Origin: Strigomonas culicis
Taxonomy: Eukaryota > Euglenozoa > Kinetoplastea > Trypanosomatida > Trypanosomatidae
NCBI GenBank assembly: GCA_000482145.1
Contig: AUXH01000175.1
Location: forward strand, 1 to 31,704
Direction: 5' to 3'
Length of the DNA stretch: 31,704 bases
The notes under the pieces are model-generated. The model ran no database searches. It had not been told where the DNA came from and saw only the letters and a program-made list of their open reading frames with translations. The translations under genes and the position numbers were made by a program. Positions 17,149 to 24,714 of this stretch are shown one piece after another; position 1 is the first letter of the stretch, and every line of letters starts with the position of its first letter.

Positions 17149-18990
17149 ATGTCGACCTACCACTCGGGTTACAACAGCTACCAGGGCGGGCGGGGGGCTC
17201 ATGGTGGATACAACTATGCCAACCAGAACAGCTACGGCGGCTACGGCCGTGGTGGTGCTGCGGCGACCGGTGGCCCTGCGCACTTCAACAACAGCGGGAC
17301 TGGCAGTGCCGGCAACACCTACCATCGGGAGGAGAAGTCGGAGGAGGAGATCTTCAAGGAGCACGTGCCCGGCATCAACTTCGACCAGTATGAGGCGATC
17401 AAGGTGAGCGTCACGCCCAACGACGTGACGCCGCAGGAGACGTTTACGGCCATGAACCTGGCCCCTGCCGTCACCGAGAACCTGAACCGCTGCCGCTACC
17501 AGAAGCCGACGCCGGTGCAGAAGTACGGTATCCCGTGCGTCATCCGCGGCCGCGACCTGATGGCCTGCGCGCAGACCGGCTCCGGCAAGACCGCCGCCTT
17601 CCTGCTGCCGGCTGTGAACTTCATGCTCAACAACAGCGTCGGCCGCAGCGGCAACTCGCGCCAGGCGGCGCCGTCGACGCTTGTGCTGGCACCCACCCGC
17701 GAGCTCTCCATCCAGATCTACGAGGAGAGCCGCAAGTTCACGTACCGCACCGGTATCCGGTGCGTCGTGGTGTACGGTGGCGCCGACATCCGCCGCCAGA
17801 TCCAGGAGCTGGGCTACAGCTGCGGCCTGCTGGTGGCCACCCCCGGCCGCCTGCTCGACCTCTACGCGCGCGGCTACGTGCGCTTCTCCGAGATCCGCTT
17901 CTTGGTGCTGGACGAGGCGGACCGCATGCTGGACATGGGCTTCGAGCCGCAGATCCGCCAAATTGTGCAGGGCCCCGATAGCGACATGCCGCAGACGGGC
18001 CAGCGCCAGACGCTGCTCTACTCCGCGACCTTCCCCAAGGAGATCCAGCAGCTCGCGCGCGAGTTCCTCTACCAGCACTATTTCCTGCAGGTCGGCCGCG
18101 TCGGCTCCACGACGGAGAACATCACGCAGGACGTGCGCTGGGTGGACCAGATGATAAAGCGCGACACGCTCGTGCAGGTGCTGAACGAGCACAACGGCGA
18201 GCGCATCCTCGTCTTCGTCGAGAAGAAGCGCGAGGCCGACTTCCTCATGCGCTTCCTGCGCCAGAACCAGTACTCGTGCGCCTCCATCCACGGCGACCGC
18301 GTCCAGCGCGAGCGCGAGGCCGCGCTGAACAGCTTCAAGGCCGGTGCCTGCCACGTGCTCGTCGCGACGGACGTCGCCTCGCGCGGCCTCGACATCCCCG
18401 ACGTGGCGCTCGTCGTGCAGTACGACCTGCCGAGCAACATCGACGACTACGTGCACCGCATTGGCCGTACCGGCCGCGCCGGGAAGCGCGGCACGGCCAT
18501 CTCCTTCTTCAACGAGAAGAACGTCAACGTCGTCGACGACCTCGTGCCGCTGCTGATGGAGACGAAGCAGACCGTGCTGCCGGAGATTCAGGAGCTCATG
18601 AAGAAGCCCCACAACACGCAGAACAACCGCGGCGGCCGCGGCGGCTTCGGCCGCGGCGGCGGCATGGGCTACCGTGGCGGCCGCGGCGGCGGCTTCCACG
18701 GCGGCTTCAACAACGGCGGCGGCTTTGGCGGCGGTCGCGGTGGTGGCTACCGTGGGGGCTTCCGCGGCAATGATAACATGGGCGGAGGCTTCCGCGGTGG
18801 GTTCCGCGGCGGCCGCGGCGGTACGGGCTACAACGGCAACTACGCCGATGGTACCAATGACGGCGCGAACAACGGTGGCAACTACTACGGCGGGAACCAG
18901 TATGCCAACAATAACAACACCAACAACAACGTTGGAGGCGGCTATGGCAGCATGCGCAGCGATGTGTTCGGCCAGCAGATGCGGTCTTAA
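17149..18990 (+). CDS. DDX3: DEAD-box RNA helicase of the DED1/DDX3 family
   Basis: A 613-residue protein starting MSTYHSGYNSYQGG with a Gly/Tyr/Asn-rich N-terminus. The core has a Q motif (YQKPTPVQKYGIP), motif I AQTGSGKT (141-148), PTREL, TPGRL, DEAD at 255-258 followed by RMLDMGFEPQIRQIV, SAT at 292-294, TDVASRGLDIPDV and HRIGRTGRAG (from His436). The MGFEPQIRQIV motif and RGG/Asn-rich tail (about 490-613) are typical of DED1/DDX3, whose ATP-dependent unwinding helps ribosomes scan structured 5' UTRs. The Leishmania homologue has been called HEL67. An alternative reading is the close DBP2/DDX5 group, but the flanking sequences fit DED1 better. In-frame codons before 17149 lie upstream of the probable acceptor. 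A 2.2-kb gene-free region follows, suggesting a long, possibly regulatory 3' UTR. Confidence 0.94.
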   Translation: MSTYHSGYNSYQGGRGAHGGYNYANQNSYGGYGRGGAAATGGPAHFNNSGTGSAGNTYHREEKSEEEIFKEHVPGINFDQYEAIKVSVTPNDVTPQETFTAMNLAPAVTENLNRCRYQKPTPVQKYGIPCVIRGRDLMACAQTGSGKTAAFLLPAVNFMLNNSVGRSGNSRQAAPSTLVLAPTRELSIQIYEESRKFTYRTGIRCVVVYGGADIRRQIQELGYSCGLLVATPGRLLDLYARGYVRFSEIRFLVLDEADRMLDMGFEPQIRQIVQGPDSDMPQTGQRQTLLYSATFPKEIQQLAREFLYQHYFLQVGRVGSTTENITQDVRWVDQMIKRDTLVQVLNEHNGERILVFVEKKREADFLMRFLRQNQYSCASIHGDRVQREREAALNSFKAGACHVLVATDVASRGLDIPDVALVVQYDLPSNIDDYVHRIGRTGRAGKRGTAISFFNEKNVNVVDDLVPLLMETKQTVLPEIQELMKKPHNTQNNRGGRGGFGRGGGMGYRGGRGGGFHGGFNNGGGFGGGRGGGYRGGFRGNDNMGGGFRGGFRGGRGGTGYNGNYADGTNDGANNGGNYYGGNQYANNNNTNNNVGGGYGSMRSDVFGQQMRS

Positions 18991-19981
18991 AAGGGAAAAC
19001 CGACAAACTGGATAAGAATGAGAGGACCTCCCGGATCATAACCTTGTCCATCTATACAAAAAAAGAAAGAAAGAAGGAACTGATTTTTTTTGTTCTTCTT
19101 CCTTTTGTTTGTTGTTGTTTTCTCTATTTGCTCGTTGTATTGGCGTGAGCCAAAACATGTACCCACTAGCAAGGATGAATCATACTAGGCAGGATAGGAA
19201 ACGTTCGTTACACAGCCCTCCCTTTGCATGGGAGCACATGATCTCGCCACGTTAGAAGGCATACAATGTGAGAATGTGCACACCACTAAAAAAAAAGGAG
19301 AGGAAGAAAAAAAAAGAAAAGAGTGGAGAAATGAAAGATAGTTGAATAAAGTAGATTAAAATAAAAAGTTTATATCATTTTTTTTTTAAAGAGTTAAAAA
19401 AAAAGGAAAAGAAAAACACAAAAGGGGTCAAACGGTTCTCCTTAATGACGTTTCGATTGTTGCTATTTCAGAACATTATTTCCAGCGTATACGCATACGG
19501 ATGCACACTTGTGCTTTTATGCGTTTAAACAGGAATTGAAAATCGAGTCACATGAAAGGAAACGTCCCTGCTGCTGCTTCTTTTTTTGCCTTTCTCTGGA
19601 TACTCTTGATGGGGATAACTTATTGCTGAGAAATACATACATCCATGTACATACATACGTATATGGATACACCATTACAAGAAAAATGCAATTATGTTTT
19701 AAGGAAAGGAAAGAAAAACGAATGAGGAGACAATAAATAGATAAAAAAAAATCCACTGCCTCTAAAAAAAAAAGTAATATATAAAACAGAACGTTCGAAA
19801 AATTACTGTAGTTCATTTGTATGGGCTCTAAAAAGGAAAAAAAAAAGATAAAAAAGTATCAACCCATTTGAATAATCCGGGAAAAAAAAAAGTTTGAAGA
19901 GGTTCACAGCAAGAGAATAAAAATACGCTCGTGCACTATGTAAGCTTTTATATCTCCTACTTCTTTTTTTCTGCAAGATTC

Positions 19982-20007
19982 ACTCCTTTCCATACTGTGA
20001 AGGGAGT
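19982..20007 (+). other. Small inverted repeat followed by a T-run
   Basis: Arms ACTCCTTTC and GAAGGGAGT pair over nine positions (one G-U) around an eight-base loop, and are followed by TTTTTG. It looks like a terminator-type hairpin, but in this eukaryotic setting no function can be claimed. Chance occurrence is possible in 2 kb. Confidence 0.3.
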
Positions 20008-20160
20008 TTTTGTATTTGTGGGATAAAGTTTTCTAGTGTACACTATTGCTTATTTTTCTTTTCTTTTTTTTTTCTCTTGCTTTTCTTCTTCTTCGAACAG
20101 TTTTACTTTCTTAATGTATATACAGTCTACTTTTTTTTTTTTTGAGCTGGTGGTGGCCAG

Positions 20161-20190
20161 GTAGGCTTCCGACGTTGCGGAAGGGCCTAC
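20161..20190 (+). other. GC-rich hairpin with a two-base bulge
   Basis: GTAGGC pairs with GCCTAC and TTCCG with CGGAA, giving 11 base pairs around a six-base loop with a GG bulge on the 3' side. It stands out because the surrounding 2 kb is AT-rich. It may be a structured RNA element in the RPN8 pre-mRNA or part of a small RNA gene. Confidence 0.4.
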
Positions 20191-20877
20191 TCTCTTTTCT
20201 CCTCACTTCATACGTTTCTACATCTTTTCACGGTTGAGTGTTGAGACTGTTTGTTTTTCTTTCCTCTTTTCCTTTCCATCGTTGCACTGCAAAGTGTTTC
20301 CTCGTTTTTTTTTCTTCATTTTTTTTTTTTGCTTGGCCATGGTTCTCCTGTCGTGAGGGTGAGAAACCTAGCATCAATATTAACAATAGTAATAATGGAA
20401 GTAGTGCGGTTCTTTTTTTTTTCTCATTTCTTTCTCTTTCTCAATTTACTTATTTTCGTTGATGTTGTTGTTCTCTCTCTTTTTAGTTTTTCTTTCTCAC
20501 TCTGTTATTGTTATGGGCGTTCTGTCTATGGACATTCGAGCTTTTAGCTTTTAAGAGTCACGATTAATCTCAGGATGGCACAGGCTAGTACTACGCATTT
20601 GCCTTACTACCTTCCTTGCATAGTGGTTATATATACATTTCTGATTGAAAAGAGTATACATAAAATACTGATGGTATTTGCCAAAGATTAACTTATTCTG
20701 TTTTTTTTTTCATTCTTTTTTTACTTGTTTTAATGTTGTTTTCCTTTTTTCTCTCTCTCTATATATATAGTTTCGAGATTCATTTTTTCGTTTTCTTTTA
20801 GCTAAGGAGATTAAAAGCTAATAATTAAAAAAAAAGTATTTTCATTTTCTCATAATTGTTACTTTAAACGATAGTAA

Positions 20878-20914
20878 TCAGGCGAACCCCTGAAGGCGTT
20901 AGTGTATGCACGCC
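20878..20914 (+). other. Two adjacent short stem-loops
   Basis: TCAGG/CCTGA (loop of six) is followed one base later by GGCGT/ACGCC (loop of ten). Each stem is only five base pairs. The pair lies in a locally GC-richer island inside AT-rich sequence. Confidence 0.25.
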
Positions 20915-21150
20915 ATCTGTTTTCTTTTTTTTTTCTTTCACGTCTTCCCTGTTGAGTGCGCATTGTGTTTGTTATTCTCCTTCTGATATTTCTTTTTCTT
21001 TCTTCCCCCTCTCTCTCTCTTTTTTTTTTCGTTGTGGGTTACTCTTAGGTATATTTAGATTTGTATTCAGTTTTTTTTTAAAGTACTTTCTGTACTTCTT
21101 CTTCAGAAGTACGCCCTCCCCACACCCGTCCACGTTGTGCCGTACGCCGG

Positions 21151-22239
21151 ATGAGCAGCCGTGATAAGGCCAGCCCCTCCTCCCCCAAGGAGACGAAGGG
21201 CGAGCACCACCTCAACGAGGAGAGCGACAACGACAACAACGAGAGGCGCGACGAGCAGCAAGTCACCGCGTCGGCGTACCTGCCGTCCGCCTCGCGCGTT
21301 GACGTGCACCCGCTCGTGCTGCTCTCGCTCGTGGACCACTTCGCTAGGATGAACACCAAGGTGCGGCAGAAGAAGCGCGTGGTCGGCCTGCTGCTGGGGC
21401 GCTACAAGACGGACGCCGCGGGCACGCAGGTGCTGGACATCAACAACAGCTTCGCCGTCCCCTTCGACGAGGACCCGCACAACTCGGACGTGTGGTTCTT
21501 CGACACGAACTACGCGGAGGAGATGTTCGTGATGCACCGCCGCGTGCACCCCAAGACGAAGATCGTCGGGTGGTACGCCTCGGGCCCGACGGTGCAGCAG
21601 AACGACATGCTGCTCCACCTGCTCGTCGCGGACCGCTTCTGCGCGAACCCGGTGTACTGCGTCGTCAACACGGACCCCAGCCACAAGGGCGTGCCCGTGC
21701 TGGCGTACACCACCGTGCAGGGCCGCGAGGGCGCGCGCTCGCTCGAGTTCCGCAACATCCCGACGCACGTGGGCGCCGAGGAGGCGGAGGAGATCGGCGT
21801 GGAGCACCTGCTGCGCGACCTCACGGACTCCACCGTCACGACGCTCTCGTCGCAGCTGGAGGAGCGCGAGCGCTCGCTCGAGCACATGGCGCGCGTCCTC
21901 GTGCAGATAGAGGAGTACCTCAGCGACGTCGCCAGCGGCGCGCTCCCCGCCTCCGAGGACGTGCTCGAGGCCCTCCAGGAGCTGATTAGTCTGCAACCCG
22001 AAACGTACTTGAAGAAGAAGTCACTCGAGCTGAATCGCTTCACAAACGATAGAACGATTGCCACGTTCCTCGGCTCCATCGCGCGCTGCATCGGCGGGCT
22101 GCACGAAGTCATCCTGAACCGCCGCGTGCTGGCGCGGGAGCTGAAGGAGATCAAGGCGCGCCGCGCCGAGGCGGAGGAGCAACGGATGGATAATGAGAAG
22201 AACAAAATTGCAGAGGCGTCACCGGAGAGAAAACAGTAG
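21151..22239 (+). CDS. RPN8: 26S proteasome regulatory subunit RPN8 (MPN domain, non-catalytic)
   Basis: A 362-residue protein of the proteasome lid. A hydrophilic N-terminal extension of about 45 residues (SPKETKGEHHLNEE) precedes the MPN domain, about 50-185: VDVHPLVLLSLVDHFARM, RVVGLLLGRY, FAVPFDEDP, a KIVGWYASGP block and NPVYCVVNTDP. The zinc-binding JAMM residues are absent, as expected for RPN8, which pairs with the active deubiquitinase RPN11. The C-terminal half is helical (LEERERSLEHMARVLVQIEEYL; FLGSIARCIGGLHEVILNRR) and would enter the lid helical bundle. RPN8 is preferred over the related eIF3f/h and CSN6 because of the C-terminal helices and the DFxxFA-like MPN ordering. Length is slightly above the usual 310-340 because of the N-terminus. 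Confidence 0.92.
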   Translation: MSSRDKASPSSPKETKGEHHLNEESDNDNNERRDEQQVTASAYLPSASRVDVHPLVLLSLVDHFARMNTKVRQKKRVVGLLLGRYKTDAAGTQVLDINNSFAVPFDEDPHNSDVWFFDTNYAEEMFVMHRRVHPKTKIVGWYASGPTVQQNDMLLHLLVADRFCANPVYCVVNTDPSHKGVPVLAYTTVQGREGARSLEFRNIPTHVGAEEAEEIGVEHLLRDLTDSTVTTLSSQLEERERSLEHMARVLVQIEEYLSDVASGALPASEDVLEALQELISLQPETYLKKKSLELNRFTNDRTIATFLGSIARCIGGLHEVILNRRVLARELKEIKARRAEAEEQRMDNEKNKIAEASPERKQ

Positions 22240-22592
22240 TAAAGGGCTAGCGCCCTTTCTCACTTTCAATTGCTGTTGTCGTTGTTTCTAGTTTTCGTTT
22301 CCTCTCTTTGTCTTTTGATTTCTCTCTTTCTTCCTGTTTCTTTTTTTGTTAAAGAATAGAAAAATAAAGAACGAAGAAGAAAAAAAGGAGAAAACATATT
22401 TCCGCGATTATTACCCTTCCAATATGGAGTATTAGTTATTGGAGCACCAGAATGCATCTATCTTGTGATATGTTGTATACATTGCTCTTAGCAGTGTGGC
22501 GTTTTTTTTTTTCTGATTAGCTCTTCTTTTTGATTGTTCGCTCTTCCTTCCTGGAGTGCTTTTGATGCTCGTTCTTTCTTCCGTTTTCACTT

Positions 22593-22638
<46 letters not shown>

Positions 22639-22806
22639 TCACTTCTCTCCTTCTCACACATACTTGATTGGTGTTGCCGCACTTTTTTTTTTCTCTTCTC
22701 CCGCTTCGCATGTAACGGAATTACATTAGCTTCTTTTTTTTTGTTTGTTTATTGTGGGTTCCCTCTCTTTGTTCTTGCACGCCCATTTAAATCCCTTGTT
22801 CTTGTC
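22240..22806. other. Spacer with (TC)21 tract
   Basis: No gene supported. The dominant feature is a perfect (TC)n run at about 22595-22636 followed by more pyrimidine-rich sequence (to about 22700). AG at 22728-22729 is the first good acceptor, about 78 bases before the ATG at 22807. Confidence 0.55.
22595..22636 (+). repeat. (TC)21 microsatellite acting as a polypyrimidine tract
   Basis: Twenty-one perfect TC units. In this position it probably also serves as the polypyrimidine tract for trans-splicing of the gene at 22807, so its length could influence splicing. That last point is inference. Confidence 0.85.
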
Positions 22807-24159
22807 ATGTCACAGAAGGAAGGCACACCGACGCCCCCACCTGCGGAGGTCCCCCCGACGGCCCCAGCGGAGGCGCCAGCGCCGGCGGCAGCGGCCGCCG
22901 CGCGGCCGCAGCAGGACGATGTCGCGATCGTGTGCACATGCAACAAGAAGACGTGCGGTGGGCCGCACCGCAGCCGCAGCGGCCGGCGGCACGGCTCGCC
23001 GCACCACGGCCGCGCGCCCTGCGGCCCGCCGTGCTGCTGCGCACTGAGCTGCACGTGCCGCAGCCGGTCCGCGCGCCGCGAGGAGCGCCACCGCGGCGAC
23101 GGCAGGTGCCGCCGCTGTCAGTACTGCATGCCGGAGCGCGACGCGCTGAACGAGGCGGAGCACATCGCGCGGCAGTACCACTGCCGCACCGCCCGCGCGG
23201 AGCAGCGCGAGCGCGTGCGGCAGCTCACGGACGCGACCGACGGCTGCGGCACGTACCGCCGCAACACGGCCGAGATGCTGCGCGCGACGCAGAGCACCTT
23301 CTACCAGCGCGCCATCGACCTCGAGTACCAGTCGCGCCGCCGCGAGCTGCAGGCGGAGCTGGCCGAGCGCCGCGGCGTCATCGCGGACATGAAGCGGCGC
23401 CACGAGCAGACGCGGTGTGCGGCAAGCGTCTACCCCACGGCGTACAGCGAGGGCCCGCCCGTCCCTCGCGGCCCGCCGCGCTGCCACTCCCTCCCATACC
23501 GGTGCCGCAGCGCCAGCACGAGCGACTCGGATAGCAGCGGCAGCGCGCCCAGGCCCTGCCGCAGCGGCAGGCAGGCGAGCGCCTCCCGCCGGCGGCCATC
23601 CACGCATAGACACGCCTTCCACCGCGCGCCGCCGCCGCCGCCGCCGCACCACGTTCACAAGGCCCCCCCGCCGCCGTGCGGTTGCCCGCCGCCGTGCGGG
23701 TGCCGCCGCGGCCCCCACCGCCCGCCGCGCGCCGAGCAGCCCCGCTGCTGCCCGCAGTGCAGCCACCCGCTGGAGGAGCCGCACCACGCGGACATCGTCG
23801 CGATGCTCGCGGCCGGCAAGCTGCACCAGTGGAGGGCGTGCCCCGCGTGCGGCTTCGTGGCGGGCAGGCCCACGGCCGACCGACAGAAGGCCCCGGCGGA
23901 GCAGCCCCCGCGACCGGAGGCGGCCGAGGCGGCGCCGCGCCAGCCGCGGCCGAGCTGGTCCAGCGGCTCGTCGCTACACGCGCCGCAGTTCGGCCGCAAG
24001 GTGTTCATCACCGACGACGCCCACCTCAACGAGCGCGCGAAGCGGCTCATCGAGTGGGAGGAGTCGGGCCGGCTGCAGGCCGTGGAGGTGCTCGACAGCC
24101 CCGGTGCGCCGCTGCCGGAGCGGACACCCAAGTGGAAGACGGTCAGCGACGATGAGTGA
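22807..24159 (+). CDS. Cys/His/Pro/Arg-rich zinc-knuckle protein of unknown function
   Basis: A 450-residue protein that I do not recognise. After a Pro/Ala-rich start (residues 5-33) comes a Cys cluster (CTCNKKTC at 43-50, then CGPPCCCALSCTC and CRRCQYC). A charged helical segment (about 110-205) rich in Arg and Glu is followed by a Ser/Arg/Pro-rich low-complexity stretch with poly-Pro and CGC repeats. A two-knuckle zinc ribbon occupies about 314-354 (CCPQCSHP ... CPACGF). The C-terminus is better ordered (KVFITDDAHLNERAKRLIEW). The Cys pairs suggest structural zinc sites. The helical and basic parts suggest a cytoskeletal or nucleic-acid-binding scaffold, but nothing decides it. The start at 22807 (MSQKEGT) is preferred because earlier in-frame codons are encoded by the TC repeat and T-runs. 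GC content is extreme (many CGC, GCC). It ends in TGA. Confidence 0.8.
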   Translation: MSQKEGTPTPPPAEVPPTAPAEAPAPAAAAAARPQQDDVAIVCTCNKKTCGGPHRSRSGRRHGSPHHGRAPCGPPCCCALSCTCRSRSARREERHRGDGRCRRCQYCMPERDALNEAEHIARQYHCRTARAEQRERVRQLTDATDGCGTYRRNTAEMLRATQSTFYQRAIDLEYQSRRRELQAELAERRGVIADMKRRHEQTRCAASVYPTAYSEGPPVPRGPPRCHSLPYRCRSASTSDSDSSGSAPRPCRSGRQASASRRRPSTHRHAFHRAPPPPPPHHVHKAPPPPCGCPPPCGCRRGPHRPPRAEQPRCCPQCSHPLEEPHHADIVAMLAAGKLHQWRACPACGFVAGRPTADRQKAPAEQPPRPEAAEAAPRQPRPSWSSGSSLHAPQFGRKVFITDDAHLNERAKRLIEWEESGRLQAVEVLDSPGAPLPERTPKWKTVSDDE

Positions 24160-24445
24160 CGCAGGCAGCGAATCCATCGGTGTCACCTTTAATGCAACGC
24201 TTCCATTTGACGGGCGTTGTTTCTTTTTAGAGTTTCGGTCTAACTGTAGCCAATTATAGATTTCTTTCTCTATTCCTTTTTAACTTTACTTGTATTTTTA
24301 CTGATATGCAATCAATCTCTCCCCGATGAGGGCGTCTTAGTTTTTTCTCAATGGCCTTGAAAGCTCACGCTACTGTTTGTCATTGTTGTGACCGTTAGGT
24401 TCGCTTTACTTCACATGGTTACACTATTGGTTTCTCGTCTCATTC

Positions 24446-24479
<34 letters not shown>

Positions 24480-24714
24480 TTCCGCAACCTAATGCAGTTT
24501 TTATTGTTCCTTCATTTACTTACTACACCTCTTTTCCCTTGTTTATATTGTTGTTTGGCATATCTTTTTTTTTGGTTGTTGTATCACCACAAAGAGTACC
24601 ATACTCGGCTTTCTTTAACTGAAATCCCGCACATTCACGCCCACGTGTATACATTGTGAAGCATATTCTAGCTAACTCGAATATTATCACGTCTCTTTTT
24701 TATCCTACATCAAA
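24160..24714. other. Spacer with (TC)15 tract before the Sey1 gene
   Basis: No gene supported. A (TC)n run at about 24447-24476 continues into a CCCTTTCC block. Later T-runs lie near 24565-24573, and AG at 24593-24596 (AAAGAGTACC) is a possible acceptor, leaving a 5' UTR of about 120 bases to the ATG at 24715. Confidence 0.5.
24447..24476 (+). repeat. (TC)15 microsatellite
   Basis: Fifteen TC units upstream of the Sey1 gene, similar in kind and place to the longer tract upstream of the gene at 22807. Probably part of a trans-splicing polypyrimidine tract. Confidence 0.85.

Larger units (their letters stand above)
18991..21150. other. 2.16-kb gene-free region, A-rich then T-rich, with hairpins
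   Basis: This is the longest gap in the window. Only short, low-complexity open frames occur, and none looks coding. From about 19060 to 19925 the + strand is purine/A-rich with many A-runs of 8-10. From about 19955 to 21100 it is T/pyrimidine-rich. The simplest reading is a long A-rich 3' UTR of the helicase mRNA followed by the pyrimidine-rich processing region and 5' UTR of RPN8. Candidate acceptors for RPN8 are AG at 21048-21049 and at 21103-21104. Small hairpins occur at 19982-20007, 20161-20190 and 20878-20914. An unannotated non-coding RNA cannot be excluded. No tRNA, snRNA or mobile element was recognised. Confidence 0.55.

Noticed and set aside
17128..18699. Minus-strand open frame (523 aa) opposite the DEAD-box helicase
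   Set aside because: Shadow of the helicase gene, Ala/Val/Leu/His-rich low complexity, no recognisable domain.
20238..20547. Small plus-strand frames in the long spacer
   Set aside because: They translate T-runs into Phe/Leu/Ser strings; codon use is unlike the real genes and frames overlap each other.
20878..20914. Possible tRNA on the minus strand because of a GGTTCG-like sequence
   Set aside because: No proper TPsiC arm consensus, no acceptor stem and no anticodon arm could be laid out.
21151..22239. Active JAMM deubiquitinase (RPN11) identity for the MPN gene
   Set aside because: The zinc-binding His-x-His and Asp of JAMM are missing; the sequence matches non-catalytic RPN8.
22534..22806. 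Hydrophobic Ser/Leu repeat N-terminus on the Cys-rich protein
   Set aside because: Encoded by the (TC)n microsatellite and T-runs that lie upstream of the probable acceptor at 22728.
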